Shown here in pieces: positions 44,170 through 52,556 of a DNA stretch of 64,000 bases. The stretch's first letter is position 1. Each line of letters begins with the position of its first letter. The stretch is from NCBI GenBank assembly GCA_023404345.1, contig JAEYCB010000032.1, positions 1 through 64,000 on the forward strand, in the 5' to 3' direction. Under the pieces are notes generated by a model that was not told the DNA's origin, made no database searches, and worked only from the letters and a program-made list of their open reading frames with translations. Made by a program: the position numbers and the translations under genes. This DNA is from Bacillota bacterium. Lineage in GTDB: Bacteria > Bacillota > Clostridia > Christensenellales > Aristaeellaceae.

Positions 44170-44586
44170 AAAGTCTGCCTCCGTTTTCCCACATTTCCTT
44201 TATTGTATCACAACGCACGACATGAGACAATCAGAGGTATCTTCTCGTTCTGCGAGGTGAAGATGATCTGCCCCAACTCCAATGTACACACGCTCAATTG
44301 TGAGGGCAAATATACCGGAAATCCCGATAAGTACTTTTATGGCAAAAAAGCACTTGGTTTTTCGAAATCAAAAATTCAATGGGTTTTATACAGAACCCCC
44401 TCAAATTTTTGTTGGGTGGCCGGAAATTGCTCAATCCAAACTTCAAGGCCTTTTGAAAATTGATAATAAAAACAGCTACTCTCACTAAAACCCAATAAAT
44501 TGACAAAGACGAGTGGCAGATATACATTCTGCGACTCGTCTTGTCAGTACAAACTAAACTTCTGCTTTGCTACATAAGCATAGGCG
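44170..44586. other. 417-bp intergenic stretch, A/T-richer than its surroundings
   Basis: No gene could be supported. A plus-strand frame from an ATG near 44263, behind GAGGTGAAG, gives about 66 residues starting MICPNSNVHTLNCEGKYTGN, but it has no recognisable family and the segment from about 44310 to 44490 looks non-coding. A hairpin at 44507-44541 lies near its right end. Confidence 0.4.
44507..44541. terminator. hairpin downstream of proA
   Basis: AGACGAGT and GCAGA pair with TCTGC and ACTCGTCT across one G-G mismatch around a 7-base loop. On the minus strand it follows proA by 45 bases and ends in TCTTTGTC, a poor T run, so it is at best a weak terminator. Confidence 0.5.
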
Positions 44587-45885
44587 TCAGGGAAGCTTGT
44601 GAGCTATGTCTCGGTGCGTAAGTTCGACTTCACCGCTGTCCACCTGGGACAAGGTCTGGCCATTGCCATACAGGCGATATTTGTAGGTGCACAATCCCTC
44701 CATCCCCATGGGGCCGCGCGCGTGCAGCTTGCCCGTAGCGATGCCCACTTCTGCGCCGAGGCCATATCGAAAACCATCTGCGAAACGCGTAGAACAATTA
44801 AGGAACACGTCCGCGCTGTCTACACGGCTCATGAAGAATTCCGCATGAGCGCGGTCTGTGGTAATAATACAGTCTGTATGGTGTGAACCATAGCGGTTAA
44901 TATGTGCCACCGCATCCTCCAGGCTGTCCACTACACGAATGGAAAGCACCGCATCCAGATATTCGGTTTCCCAATCTTCTTCAGTTGCTGGAACGCAGGG
45001 AATCAGCGCGCATGTTCGATCATCACCGCGCAAAGCAATGCCTTTCTCACCCAGCAGGCGCGACAATTCCGGCAAAAAGGCAGGTGCGATGTCGGCATGC
45101 ACCAGCAGCGTTTCCGCTGCGTTGCATACGGACAGATTCTGCGCTTTACTGTCCACCGTCACCCACAGAGCCACATCCAAATTGCAGGGAGAATCCACGT
45201 AAACGTGGCATAATCCCTCAGCATGACCCAGTACAGGGATCTCGCTGTTTTGCATGATGTAGCGCACAAAAGCGTTGCTACCGCGCGGAATGATCAAATC
45301 AATCCATTCGTGCTGCCGAAGCATTTCCTGCACATCCTCACGGGAGTGCAGCAGCGCGCACCAACCGTCCGGCAGTCCGCATTCACGAGCAGCTTTAACA
45401 ATGAGCGAAGCCAGAGCCTCGTTGGTCCGCGCGGCTTCACGCCCGCCTTTGAGCAACACGGCATTACCACTTTTCAGACACAGCGAAGCAATTTGTACCA
45501 GCGCGTCTGGCCGGCTTTCAAAAATAACGCCCACTACCCCAATGGGACAACTCACGCGATATAAATCAAGTCCCGGCGCCAGTTCTTTGGCATATTGCAC
45601 CTGACCCAGCGGGTCGGAAAGAGCCGCCAGAGAGCGCAGGCCCTCAGCCATCCCCGCACATTTGGCACGCGTCAATTTCAGCCGATTCAGCAACGGGGCG
45701 CTCAAACCGTCCGATGTGGCGGCCTCTACATCGGCTACATTGACGGCCAGTAGTTCGTCCACATGGTTTTCGATTTCCTGGGCAATAACCTCAAGCGTCC
45801 GGTTGCGCGCTTCCAAGCTGGCTGCCGCGAGCGAAAAAGATGCTTCGCGTGCACGCCGCGCTACGCTTTGAATGGTGTCCGGCAC
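44587..45885 (-). CDS. proA: glutamate-5-semialdehyde (gamma-glutamyl phosphate) reductase
   Basis: ProA reduces gamma-glutamyl phosphate in proline synthesis. The 432-residue aldehyde dehydrogenase-like product has PIGVVGVIFESRPDALVQIASL, LKGGREAARTNEAL, LIIPRGSNAFVRYI, the catalytic Cys in NLSVCNAAETLL, and EVGIATGKLHARGPMGMEGL. The start is GTG 45885, eight bases after AAGGAGG; the in-frame ATG at 45903 overlaps that site. proB, usually adjacent, is absent here. Confidence 0.94.
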   Translation of the reverse strand: MPDTIQSVARRAREASFSLAAASLEARNRTLEVIAQEIENHVDELLAVNVADVEAATSDGLSAPLLNRLKLTRAKCAGMAEGLRSLAALSDPLGQVQYAKELAPGLDLYRVSCPIGVVGVIFESRPDALVQIASLCLKSGNAVLLKGGREAARTNEALASLIVKAARECGLPDGWCALLHSREDVQEMLRQHEWIDLIIPRGSNAFVRYIMQNSEIPVLGHAEGLCHVYVDSPCNLDVALWVTVDSKAQNLSVCNAAETLLVHADIAPAFLPELSRLLGEKGIALRGDDRTCALIPCVPATEEDWETEYLDAVLSIRVVDSLEDAVAHINRYGSHHTDCIITTDRAHAEFFMSRVDSADVFLNCSTRFADGFRYGLGAEVGIATGKLHARGPMGMEGLCTYKYRLYGNGQTLSQVDSGEVELTHRDIAHKLP

Positions 45886-45950
45886 AGAATACTCCTCCTT
45901 CATATATGCATAGAATCATTATATGCCACCGCTATGTCCTTGGCAAGTGC

Positions 45951-45980
45951 TTGCGCTTTTGCATGTAGCCGTGTTATAAT
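45951..45980 (+). promoter_or_regulatory. smpB promoter
   Basis: TTGCGC (45951-45956), 18 bases, TATAAT (45975-45980). Confidence 0.6.
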
Positions 45981-46019
45981 ACCATGCTGTGAGAAAGACT
46001 GTGAAAGGAGGTTTCCGCC

Positions 46020-46484
46020 ATGCCGCACCAGCGGGGTATCAAGCCCGTCGCGCAGAACAAAAAAGCGTATCACGACTACTTCGTGGAGGAAACCTACGAA
46101 TGTGGTCTTTGTCTCAAGGGCACCGAGGTCAAAAGCATGCGCCAGGGCCGGGTGAATCTGAAGGAAAGCTTTGCGATGGTACGTGGGACAGAAGTGTTTG
46201 CCGAGGGTATGCACATCAGTCCCTATGAGCAAGGAAGCTTTTCTAACAGCGACCCGCTTCGCCCTAAAAAGCTGCTTTTGCATAAAAGCGAAATCCGCAA
46301 GCTCAGCGGCCTGGTGAGCCGCCAGGGATACACGCTGATTCCCTTAAAGGTTTACCTCAAGGACGGGCGGATGAAGCTGGAACTCGGCCTGTGCCGGGGC
46401 AAGCACCTGCACGACAAGCGCGACGCCGCCGCCGCGCGCGACGCCAAGCGGGAAATGGAACGTGCCCTTCGTCAACACGAATAG
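46020..46484 (+). CDS. smpB: SsrA-binding protein SmpB
   Basis: SmpB binds tmRNA and delivers it to stalled ribosomes. The 154-residue beta-barrel protein has NKKAYHDYFVEETYECGLCLKGTEVKSMRQG, NLKESFAMV, RPKKLLLHKSEI and a basic C-terminal tail (KRDAAAARDAKREMERALR) that enters the decoding centre. AAAGGAGG precedes the ATG. The tmRNA gene begins 11 bases after the stop. Confidence 0.97.
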   Translation: MPHQRGIKPVAQNKKAYHDYFVEETYECGLCLKGTEVKSMRQGRVNLKESFAMVRGTEVFAEGMHISPYEQGSFSNSDPLRPKKLLLHKSEIRKLSGLVSRQGYTLIPLKVYLKDGRMKLELGLCRGKHLHDKRDAAAARDAKREMERALRQHE

Positions 46485-46495
46485 GCGGCATACAT

Positions 46496-46842
46496 GGGGG
46501 TGTTCTGGTTTCGACGGGAGTGAATGAATGCACGGCAAGCGAGCCGCGGCCCCTGCACCGCGCAACAACGGGGAAAAACAATAACTGACAATAGCGAATA
46601 CGCTTTCGCGGCTTAATGCCGCGCGCCGTCCCTGACCGCCCGCTGGTCAGGTAAACGGTGTCATTGAAGCGGGGAACGAGCGCGCCAAAGCTTTGAGGCA
46701 CCGCCCGTAAACATGAAGCTACCGTAGTCGCAAGCCCGCCATGGGGCGTACGGCGAGGGGAATCCTAAAACCATGGATGCGCTCGGAGAAAACTGTGTAG
46801 GCATGCTTTCGGACGGGGGTTCGATTCCCCTCACCTCCACCA
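46496..46842 (+). ncRNA. ssrA: transfer-messenger RNA (tmRNA)
   Basis: The 347-base gene starts GGGGGTGTTCTGG-TTCGACGGG and ends GTTCGATTCCCCTCACCTCCACCA; 5' GGGGGTG pairs with CACCTCC to form the alanine-like acceptor. The tag frame starts at resume codon GGA 46572 and stops at TAA 46616, giving the peptide GKTITDNSEYAFAA after the tmRNA-borne Ala. The GKT start parallels the Bacillus tag and the YAFAA end is a protease signal. Confidence 0.96.
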
Positions 46843-46845
46843 GAC

Positions 46846-46882
46846 AACAGCCGAACTCTTTTGGAAGTTCGGCTGTTTTTTT
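46846..46882 (+). terminator. ssrA terminator
   Basis: Perfect 12-bp stem AACAGCCGAACT/AGTTCGGCTGTT, 8-base loop, followed by T7. Confidence 0.92.
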
Positions 46883-47225
46883 GCAACTTCTTATTGCATT
46901 TGCAGTTCTATTGATCAAATGCTGCTCTCAAAGAATTTTATATAGTAAAAAACTTTATACCGCAGTAGAAAGGCGGTTTATTATCATGGTAAACAACCAA
47001 TCCTTTTTTAGATCATAACTGCACAGTTTTCCAGTCATATTCGTTTTATAGAGGAAGATGCATGTATCAGCAGCATTGATTGGGTTGGAATTGATTGACG
47101 CTCCTGCAAGACCTGCCCACTCCCCTACCCGATCATTGCGAAAGCCTTTTGGACGATTTCATAACAAAAGAATCGTTATATAATTAATGCAAAGGAATTA
47201 CTTTCTATTTTTGTATTTATAATGA
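46883..47225. other. AT-rich gap between ssrA and the HTH-like gene
   Basis: No gene is supported. A short frame after AGAAAGGCGG at about 46986 gives only ten residues. No copy of the tmRNA 3' end was seen that would mark an integrated element. Confidence 0.5.
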
Positions 47226-47231
47226 TATAAT
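47226..47231 (+). promoter_or_regulatory. -10 element for the HTH-like gene
   Basis: TATAAT in an AT-rich setting, 45 bases before the ATG. The -35 (about TTTCTA) is poor. Confidence 0.4.
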
Positions 47232-47275
47232 AGATTTGGTTTCTTTTCATTAAGAGCGAGAGTAAGGAGATACTC

Positions 47276-48721
47276 ATGCCTCATTATAAAACCTTTGCGC
47301 AGTGTGTAGAACAACTGATGAAGGATCATCAGCTAACCGCCACCATCCTGGGCGCCCAGACGGGCAGCCGTACAGAACTGCGCCGGGCGTTAAGCAATGA
47401 TCTTAGCAGTGCACGGCGTGCCAGCCTCTGCGACAAGATATGCCGTCTTGGTATCTTTTCGTCTGCAGAATGTGTGCAACTGCGCGAGTCGCTTGAGGTA
47501 AGCCGCATCGGAATGGAGCGTTATGCCAGCCGGCAGTCCATTGACCGCCTTGTATCCATGCATCCGGAGGAGCCCTCCGAAGCGTGCTATATCTCCGGAG
47601 GACCGCTCATCCAGCACCGGCTGGCCCCGTTGCTAAATGCGGATGAAATCGAAATCCTTTGTATTAACACCATATATTCTTCGGTGATTTCTGCCCTACG
47701 TCCTTTTTTTGCAGATAAAACCCGCAGGGTTCGTATGCATCATTATATTCAGCCGGATATCGGCGGACTGAATGCGGCGGAGTTTGTTGCATGTATATCG
47801 TCCATTCTTTTTGATGGCCGCTATTCGCCATATCTGCTTGCTTCCTGGTCCGAAACCGGTCATTATCCATCGGTAAGCGGCAATTTGCTTATACTGAATG
47901 CTCGTTTTGGCAATCGCAGGGAGGAACAGTGCTATATCATCAGCAATGCCCGCCTTGCATACGAACTGCCCAACGCCGACGCGGTCGGTATCTATGCATT
48001 TTTCAATCGCATTATCTCTGAACTTCCTTTCCGGCCCACACCGCTGAAAATGTTCGAACAGAACCCGACAGATTATGGCTCCCTGATAATGTCCTACCTG
48101 AGCAGAGAGCTTAACCGCACGCTGTTTGTCCATGGAACGGATATCAGCTTTGCGCAGGTGCCTACCGATATCGCTGTGGCATCTTTTCGGGACAGATCCA
48201 TGTTTTCTCCGGATATTACTGCCGACATGCTCAAACGGATCGCACCGCTGCATGAACGGCGCTTTCAGAATCTTTATACCAAGAAAAAGCCTACTGTTAT
48301 CACGCTGAGCCTGGACGGCTGCCGCCGGTTTTTGGAAACCGGTGTAAGTCGGGATCAATTCGCTGGTATCCGGCCATTTTTCCCTATAGAACGCTTAAGG
48401 ACTTTTTCAACTCTTCTTGCCTTTGCAGAAGAAAACCCCGGTTTTTGCCCGATCGTTCTTAAGGAACACTCATTTTGTGGTAAATATTTGACGGTTGCCT
48501 ATGACCGTCTGGGTGTGGCCATTACCGAATACGATACGAACTACGACCTTGAAGCGGGATATGATTATGTTTTCCTTTCATATCCCGAATTTACAAGACA
48601 GTATATAGATTATTTCAAAACGACCATTTTAAAGGAACGCTGTTATTCGCGCGAAGAAAGCTTAAGACTTCTGCATGAATTATATCATGTTTATGCCAAA
48701 AAATTCGCTTCAGAAGCATGA
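47276..48721 (+). CDS. unrecognised 481-residue protein with HTH-like N-terminus
   Basis: Family not recognised. Residues about 1-70 look like a lambda-repressor-type helix-turn-helix bundle (FAQCVEQLMKDHQLTATILG, then RTELRRALSNDLSSARRASL). The remaining 400 residues are mixed alpha/beta with no known motif, no membrane segment and no signal peptide. The C-terminus is helical (LRLLHELYHVYAKKF). A good AAGGAG site precedes the ATG. It stands alone between ssrA and the deoC-transporter operon, with AT-rich flanks, and may be a regulator with a large sensing domain. Codon use is less GC-biased than its neighbours. Confidence 0.6.
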   Translation: MPHYKTFAQCVEQLMKDHQLTATILGAQTGSRTELRRALSNDLSSARRASLCDKICRLGIFSSAECVQLRESLEVSRIGMERYASRQSIDRLVSMHPEEPSEACYISGGPLIQHRLAPLLNADEIEILCINTIYSSVISALRPFFADKTRRVRMHHYIQPDIGGLNAAEFVACISSILFDGRYSPYLLASWSETGHYPSVSGNLLILNARFGNRREEQCYIISNARLAYELPNADAVGIYAFFNRIISELPFRPTPLKMFEQNPTDYGSLIMSYLSRELNRTLFVHGTDISFAQVPTDIAVASFRDRSMFSPDITADMLKRIAPLHERRFQNLYTKKKPTVITLSLDGCRRFLETGVSRDQFAGIRPFFPIERLRTFSTLLAFAEENPGFCPIVLKEHSFCGKYLTVAYDRLGVAITEYDTNYDLEAGYDYVFLSYPEFTRQYIDYFKTTILKERCYSREESLRLLHELYHVYAKKFASEA

Positions 48722-48950
48722 TGCTGTTCCCCACCGCATGATGGGATGGTTTACGTGCGCCTACGAAGATACAAAAAAGCAGGATACAAAAAAGCAGAAT
48801 ACATTCCTGGGAATGGCAAAAAAGATTTTCAAAAAGATCATTATGTTATTACTAATATAAGTCTAAAAAATCAAAATCCGAGCCGCAAATTCATTGTTTT
48901 ATAATATTTTTACGGCTTTTTCCGCTTTGAAAAAAGTCGTTATGTTTCTG
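48722..48950. other. gap with a 15-bp tandem duplication
   Basis: The sequence GATACAAAAAAGCAG occurs twice in direct succession (48768-48782 and 48783-48797). The rest, up to the deoC promoter, is AT-rich with no supported gene. Confidence 0.6.
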
Positions 48951-48979
48951 TTGACATACAAACATAATTATGTTATTAT
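48951..48979 (+). promoter_or_regulatory. deoC-transporter operon promoter with spacer palindrome
   Basis: TTGACA (48951-48956), 17 bases, TATTAT (48974-48979). A perfect 14-bp palindrome AACATAATTATGTT (48961-48974) fills most of the spacer, the position expected of a repressor operator. Confidence 0.72.
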
Positions 48980-49024
48980 GATTTCGCCAAACAGGAGAAA
49001 ACAAATACGCCGAGGAGGTTCACC

Positions 49025-49753
49025 ATGGACGAGCGGCTTAAAAGTATAGCCCGGGTTGTAGATATCAGCGGTGTGCGCACAGATGTGAGCAGGCAGGAGA
49101 TTGAGCACATTGTAGCTGCGTGCCGGGAATATCACTTTATCTGTGCCTTTGCCATGCCCTGCTTTACGCCTTATTTAAAGGCGGCTCTGGCCGATGTGCC
49201 GGACGTTAAGGTGGGCGGCGTGATAGGCTTTCCTTCTGGAGCAGATTCCACTGCCATAAAGGTACAAACCGCTCGCGAGCATCTGAAAACCGGATGCGAC
49301 GAACTGGATATGGTGATCAATGTCGGCGCCCTGAAAAGCGGCATGTATCAAACGGTAGAGGATGATATCCGGGCTGTGGTGGATGCCGCAGAGGGAAAAC
49401 CGGTGAAGAGCATTCTTGAGGTTGCCTATCTTACAGACGATGAAATCTGCCGTGGAGCAGGGCTGGCCGTCAAGGCAGGCGTAACGTACGTAAAAACCGG
49501 CACCGGCTGGGCCAACAAGCCCACCACCGTGGATACGATCCGCCTTTTAAAAAGCGTAGTGGGCGACAGTGCACTCATCAAAGCCGCAGGCGGCGTTCGT
49601 ACCCTGGATACCATGCTGGCCATGATGGACGCGGGGTGCTCGCGTTTTGGCATCGGCCTGCGAAGCATCCTTGCCATTATGGATGAGGTAGATGCGCGGT
49701 TGAACATTCACCGCAATTTCAACGTACAGACCGCTGCACACGATCAGTATTAA
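49025..49753 (+). CDS. deoC: deoxyribose-phosphate aldolase family protein
   Basis: DeoC cleaves 2-deoxyribose-5-phosphate to acetaldehyde and glyceraldehyde-3-phosphate through a Schiff base. The 242-residue TIM barrel shows GFPSGADSTAIKV, DELDMVINVGALKSG, the Schiff-base Lys region YVKTGTGWANKPTT and KAAGGVRTLD. GAGGAGG precedes the ATG. It heads a sugar transporter and dehydrogenase operon. Given that company, the true substrate could be another short aldol phosphate. Confidence 0.88.
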   Translation: MDERLKSIARVVDISGVRTDVSRQEIEHIVAACREYHFICAFAMPCFTPYLKAALADVPDVKVGGVIGFPSGADSTAIKVQTAREHLKTGCDELDMVINVGALKSGMYQTVEDDIRAVVDAAEGKPVKSILEVAYLTDDEICRGAGLAVKAGVTYVKTGTGWANKPTTVDTIRLLKSVVGDSALIKAAGGVRTLDTMLAMMDAGCSRFGIGLRSILAIMDEVDARLNIHRNFNVQTAAHDQY

Positions 49754-49816
49754 ACGGAGGAAAAGCAGCAAGTCCCTTCTGCTCTCAGAAAAGGCGCAAG
49801 ACAACGGTATGTCCCT

Positions 49817-49941
49817 GGACAGTGAGCTGTCCAAACAGCACCAGCGGCATTCATGAGAGGCCCCTCCGTACCGGCAGGGCGGCATAACAAAGATGCCCTG
49901 CCACGAAACCTGAACCCAGGCACGGGAAGCGTGCTGGCATA
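49817..49941 (+). promoter_or_regulatory. leader with three small hairpins before the sugar-binding protein gene
   Basis: The 214-base gap holds GGACAG/CTGTCC (49817-49832), GGCAGGGC/GCCCTGCC (49873-49902) and CCAGGCACG with CGTGCTGG (about 49917-49940). None has a T run. They may be message-processing or stabilising stems. No riboswitch class was recognised. Confidence 0.4.
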
Positions 49942-49967
49942 TATTCATACAAGGAGGAACCAGTCTA

Positions 49968-50987
49968 ATGAAAAAGGTATTGTCTCTGATCCTGGCTACC
50001 GTCGTTGCACTGTCGTTGTTCTCTTTCGCCTCTGCTGAAACGGTGGATGGCACCGGCAAGGTGGTTGGCATCGCAACCCAGCACATGGGCAACGCCTGGA
50101 ACAAGAACTGCGTGCAGGCCGTTAAGGACGTGCTGGAGCCCCTGGGCTTCACCGTTGAGCATCAGGATGGCGGCGGATCCACCGCGCAGCAGGTGGCCGC
50201 TGTGGAAAACTTCGTTACCAAGAAGGTTGACTATATCATCGTTGCCGGTGGCGAAGGCGGCGCTTTCAACAGCGTTTCCCTGCAGGCCAAGGAAGCCGGC
50301 ATCCCCGTGATCGGCGTGGACATGTTCCTGGATGGCGCCATCACCGGCATTATGTGCGACAACTGGAGCGGCGGCGTGCAGCTGGGCATTTACGCTGTGA
50401 ACCAGATGCAGGGCGAAGGCAAGTACATCCTGCTGGATACCTCCGGATGGGCTACGCTGCTGGACCGCGGCGAGGGCGCCGAATCCGTGCTTTCCTCCTT
50501 TGCCAACATCCAGAAGGTTGGCGAAACCCGCGAGGTTTCCGCTGCTGACCCTGTTACCCAGGGCTATGAGGTTACCAAGGCTGCGCTGACCGCCGACCCG
50601 GATATCAAGGCCGTGCTGGTTACCTGGAACATGCCCGCGGTGGGCGTTTACAACGCGCTGCTGGAAATGGGCAAAGTGGACGATGTGACCATTATCTCCG
50701 CCGATACCGGCGATGACGTCATCAGCGCTATGCTGGAAGATACCGCCGGCGACTGGGGCTTCATGGGCCAGAACTCCTACGAGCTGGGCACGCTGGCCGC
50801 GCAGTCCGTCTTGACTCATATGCAGGGCGGCGAGGTTCCCTTCGCTCAGATCGGCACCACCTACTTTGTCACCAATGATGAGTATGTGGAAGGCGATATC
50901 AAGACCGTCAAGATCCAGACTCCCCAGGAGCACTGGACCGAGGTGCTCGAGCCTGTGCTGGGCACGCTGGAAGACTACATGAAGTAA
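49968..50987 (+). CDS. sugar ABC transporter substrate-binding protein (RbsB/CUT2 type)
   Basis: The 339-residue product has a signal peptide ending near SFASAE and the type 1 periplasmic-binding fold: GIATQHMGNAWNKNCVQAV, VDYIIVAGGEGGAFNSV, AGIPVIGVDMF, MCDNWSGGVQLG and TIISADTGDDVISAML. No lipobox Cys is evident. The ligand is unknown; operon context suggests a pentose, deoxy-sugar or sugar alcohol. AAGGAGG precedes the ATG. Confidence 0.9.
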   Translation: MKKVLSLILATVVALSLFSFASAETVDGTGKVVGIATQHMGNAWNKNCVQAVKDVLEPLGFTVEHQDGGGSTAQQVAAVENFVTKKVDYIIVAGGEGGAFNSVSLQAKEAGIPVIGVDMFLDGAITGIMCDNWSGGVQLGIYAVNQMQGEGKYILLDTSGWATLLDRGEGAESVLSSFANIQKVGETREVSAADPVTQGYEVTKAALTADPDIKAVLVTWNMPAVGVYNALLEMGKVDDVTIISADTGDDVISAMLEDTAGDWGFMGQNSYELGTLAAQSVLTHMQGGEVPFAQIGTTYFVTNDEYVEGDIKTVKIQTPQEHWTEVLEPVLGTLEDYMK

Positions 50988-50997
50988 ATCTCATTGG

Positions 50998-51036
50998 CGC
51001 ATGGAGCCGCCTGCCTAAAAGCGGCGGCTCCATGCG
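50998..51036 (+). terminator. 14-bp stem-loop between binding-protein and ATPase genes
   Basis: Perfect arms CGCATGGAGCCGCC and GGCGGCTCCATGCG with an 11-base loop, followed by TTCC. With no T run it is more likely a 3' stabiliser that raises binding-protein message over transporter message than a full terminator. Confidence 0.65.
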
Positions 51037-51056
51037 TTCCAAACAGGGGTGAGCGC

Positions 51057-52556
51057 GTGAACGAGATTCTGCAAATGCGAAACATCCACAAATCCTTCGG
51101 GGCCACCAAGGCTCTCAAGGGTGTGGATCTTGATATTATTCGGGGCCAAGTAAACGCAATCGTCGGCTCCAACGGCGCGGGCAAGTCCACGCTGATGAAA
51201 ACGCTGGCCGGAATTTACCGGCCCGATGAGGGAACCATTCTTCTGGACGGTCAGGACATCACCGGCCTTACGCCCCTGAAGCTGCAGGAACTGGGCATCC
51301 AGGTTGTGCACCAGGTGCTCAACATCGTAGGCAGCATGACGGTGTTGGAAAACATTCTTCTGGCCAATCCCCCGGTACGCCGCAGCCTGCTCAGCTGGAA
51401 AGCCGGCGAGGAACGGGTCCGCACCATCCTTAAGCAGATTGATTTTCCGCTGGATCTTAATGCTCCGGCGGGTTCGCTGTCCGTTTCACAGCAGCAGTTT
51501 GTCATTCTTGCTCGTGCGCTGGTACACCAGCCCAAGGTACTCGTGCTTGACGAGCCCACCGCGCGACTTGGCATGGAGGAAACGCAGAAGTTGTTTTCTC
51601 TCATCCGCACGCTCAAGCAGCAGGGCGCGACCATCATTTATATTTCCCACCGCATGGAGGAAATTTACACCATTTGCGACCGGATCAGCGTGTTCCGTGA
51701 CGGCACGCATGTGCTCAGTCAGTCTGTCGATCAGCTCAGCGAGGCACAACTGGTGCAGGCCATGCTGGGCAAGCAGATGGACACATTCTTCCCCAAAGCG
51801 CAAGCGCAGGTTGGGCAGGAGGTTTTGCAAATTCAGGACCTTCGTTACCGCAACCGGCTCAATGGCGTGAGCCTGAACGTGCGCGCCGGTGAAATCGTTT
51901 CGCTGGTGGGTGCGGTAGGCGCTGGCAAAACTGAAATTCTGGAATGCCTGTTTGGCCTTCGCCACGCGGACGGCGGCAAAATGGTGCTTCGCGGCGCTGA
52001 GCTGCCACGCAGTTACAGCGCACGTCATGCCATTCATCTTGGTATGGCACTCATCCCTGAGGATCGCGCTTCGCAGGGCATGATCGGCGATGATACGGTG
52101 CGGGCCAACATCTCATCCGTAGATATGCCCAAGGTCTGCAAAGGCGGTGTTTTCATCCGCGCGAAGGAAGACCGTCTGGCAAAGTCGCTTGTGGACCGTC
52201 TGGACGTGCGTCCCAACGACATCCATTACATCATGACCGGGCTTTCGGGCGGCAATCAGCAGAAGGTCGTTGTAGGAAAATGGCTCACCAGCGACTATCC
52301 CCTCTACCTGATGGACGAGGTAACCGCGGGTGTGGACATCGAGGCCAAGGCCGAAATCTACAAAATCATCGGACAAATCGCTGAAAAGGGCGGCGCTGTG
52401 CTGCTGGCCACCGGCGATATCGAGGAAGCCATGGGCATCAGCGACCGGATCATCGTGCTTTACAAGGGGCGCATCGTGTACGAAAGCAGTCCGGCGCAAA
52501 CCACCAAGGACGATCTTCTAGCCCGTATCATGGGAGGTGGCAGCCGTGCGCAATAA
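51057..52556 (+). CDS. sugar ABC transporter ATPase, double cassette (RbsA/CUT2 type)
   Basis: The 499-residue product has two ABC domains. The first has Walker A GSNGAGKST, a degenerate signature LSVSQQQ and Walker B VLVLDEPTA. The second has GAVGAGKT, the intact signature LSGGNQQK and Walker B LYLMDEVTAGVD. Start GTG 51057 follows AGGGGTGAG; the frame upstream lies in the stem-loop. It ends overlapping the first permease gene. Confidence 0.93.
   Translation: MNEILQMRNIHKSFGATKALKGVDLDIIRGQVNAIVGSNGAGKSTLMKTLAGIYRPDEGTILLDGQDITGLTPLKLQELGIQVVHQVLNIVGSMTVLENILLANPPVRRSLLSWKAGEERVRTILKQIDFPLDLNAPAGSLSVSQQQFVILARALVHQPKVLVLDEPTARLGMEETQKLFSLIRTLKQQGATIIYISHRMEEIYTICDRISVFRDGTHVLSQSVDQLSEAQLVQAMLGKQMDTFFPKAQAQVGQEVLQIQDLRYRNRLNGVSLNVRAGEIVSLVGAVGAGKTEILECLFGLRHADGGKMVLRGAELPRSYSARHAIHLGMALIPEDRASQGMIGDDTVRANISSVDMPKVCKGGVFIRAKEDRLAKSLVDRLDVRPNDIHYIMTGLSGGNQQKVVVGKWLTSDYPLYLMDEVTAGVDIEAKAEIYKIIGQIAEKGGAVLLATGDIEEAMGISDRIIVLYKGRIVYESSPAQTTKDDLLARIMGGGSRAQ

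Noticed and set aside
46883..47275. Integration site scar downstream of ssrA
   Set aside because: No second copy of the tmRNA 3' end was found in the window.
49754..49967. Riboswitch ahead of the sugar-binding-protein gene
   Set aside because: The hairpins do not match any riboswitch core I can recognise and there is no terminator switch.
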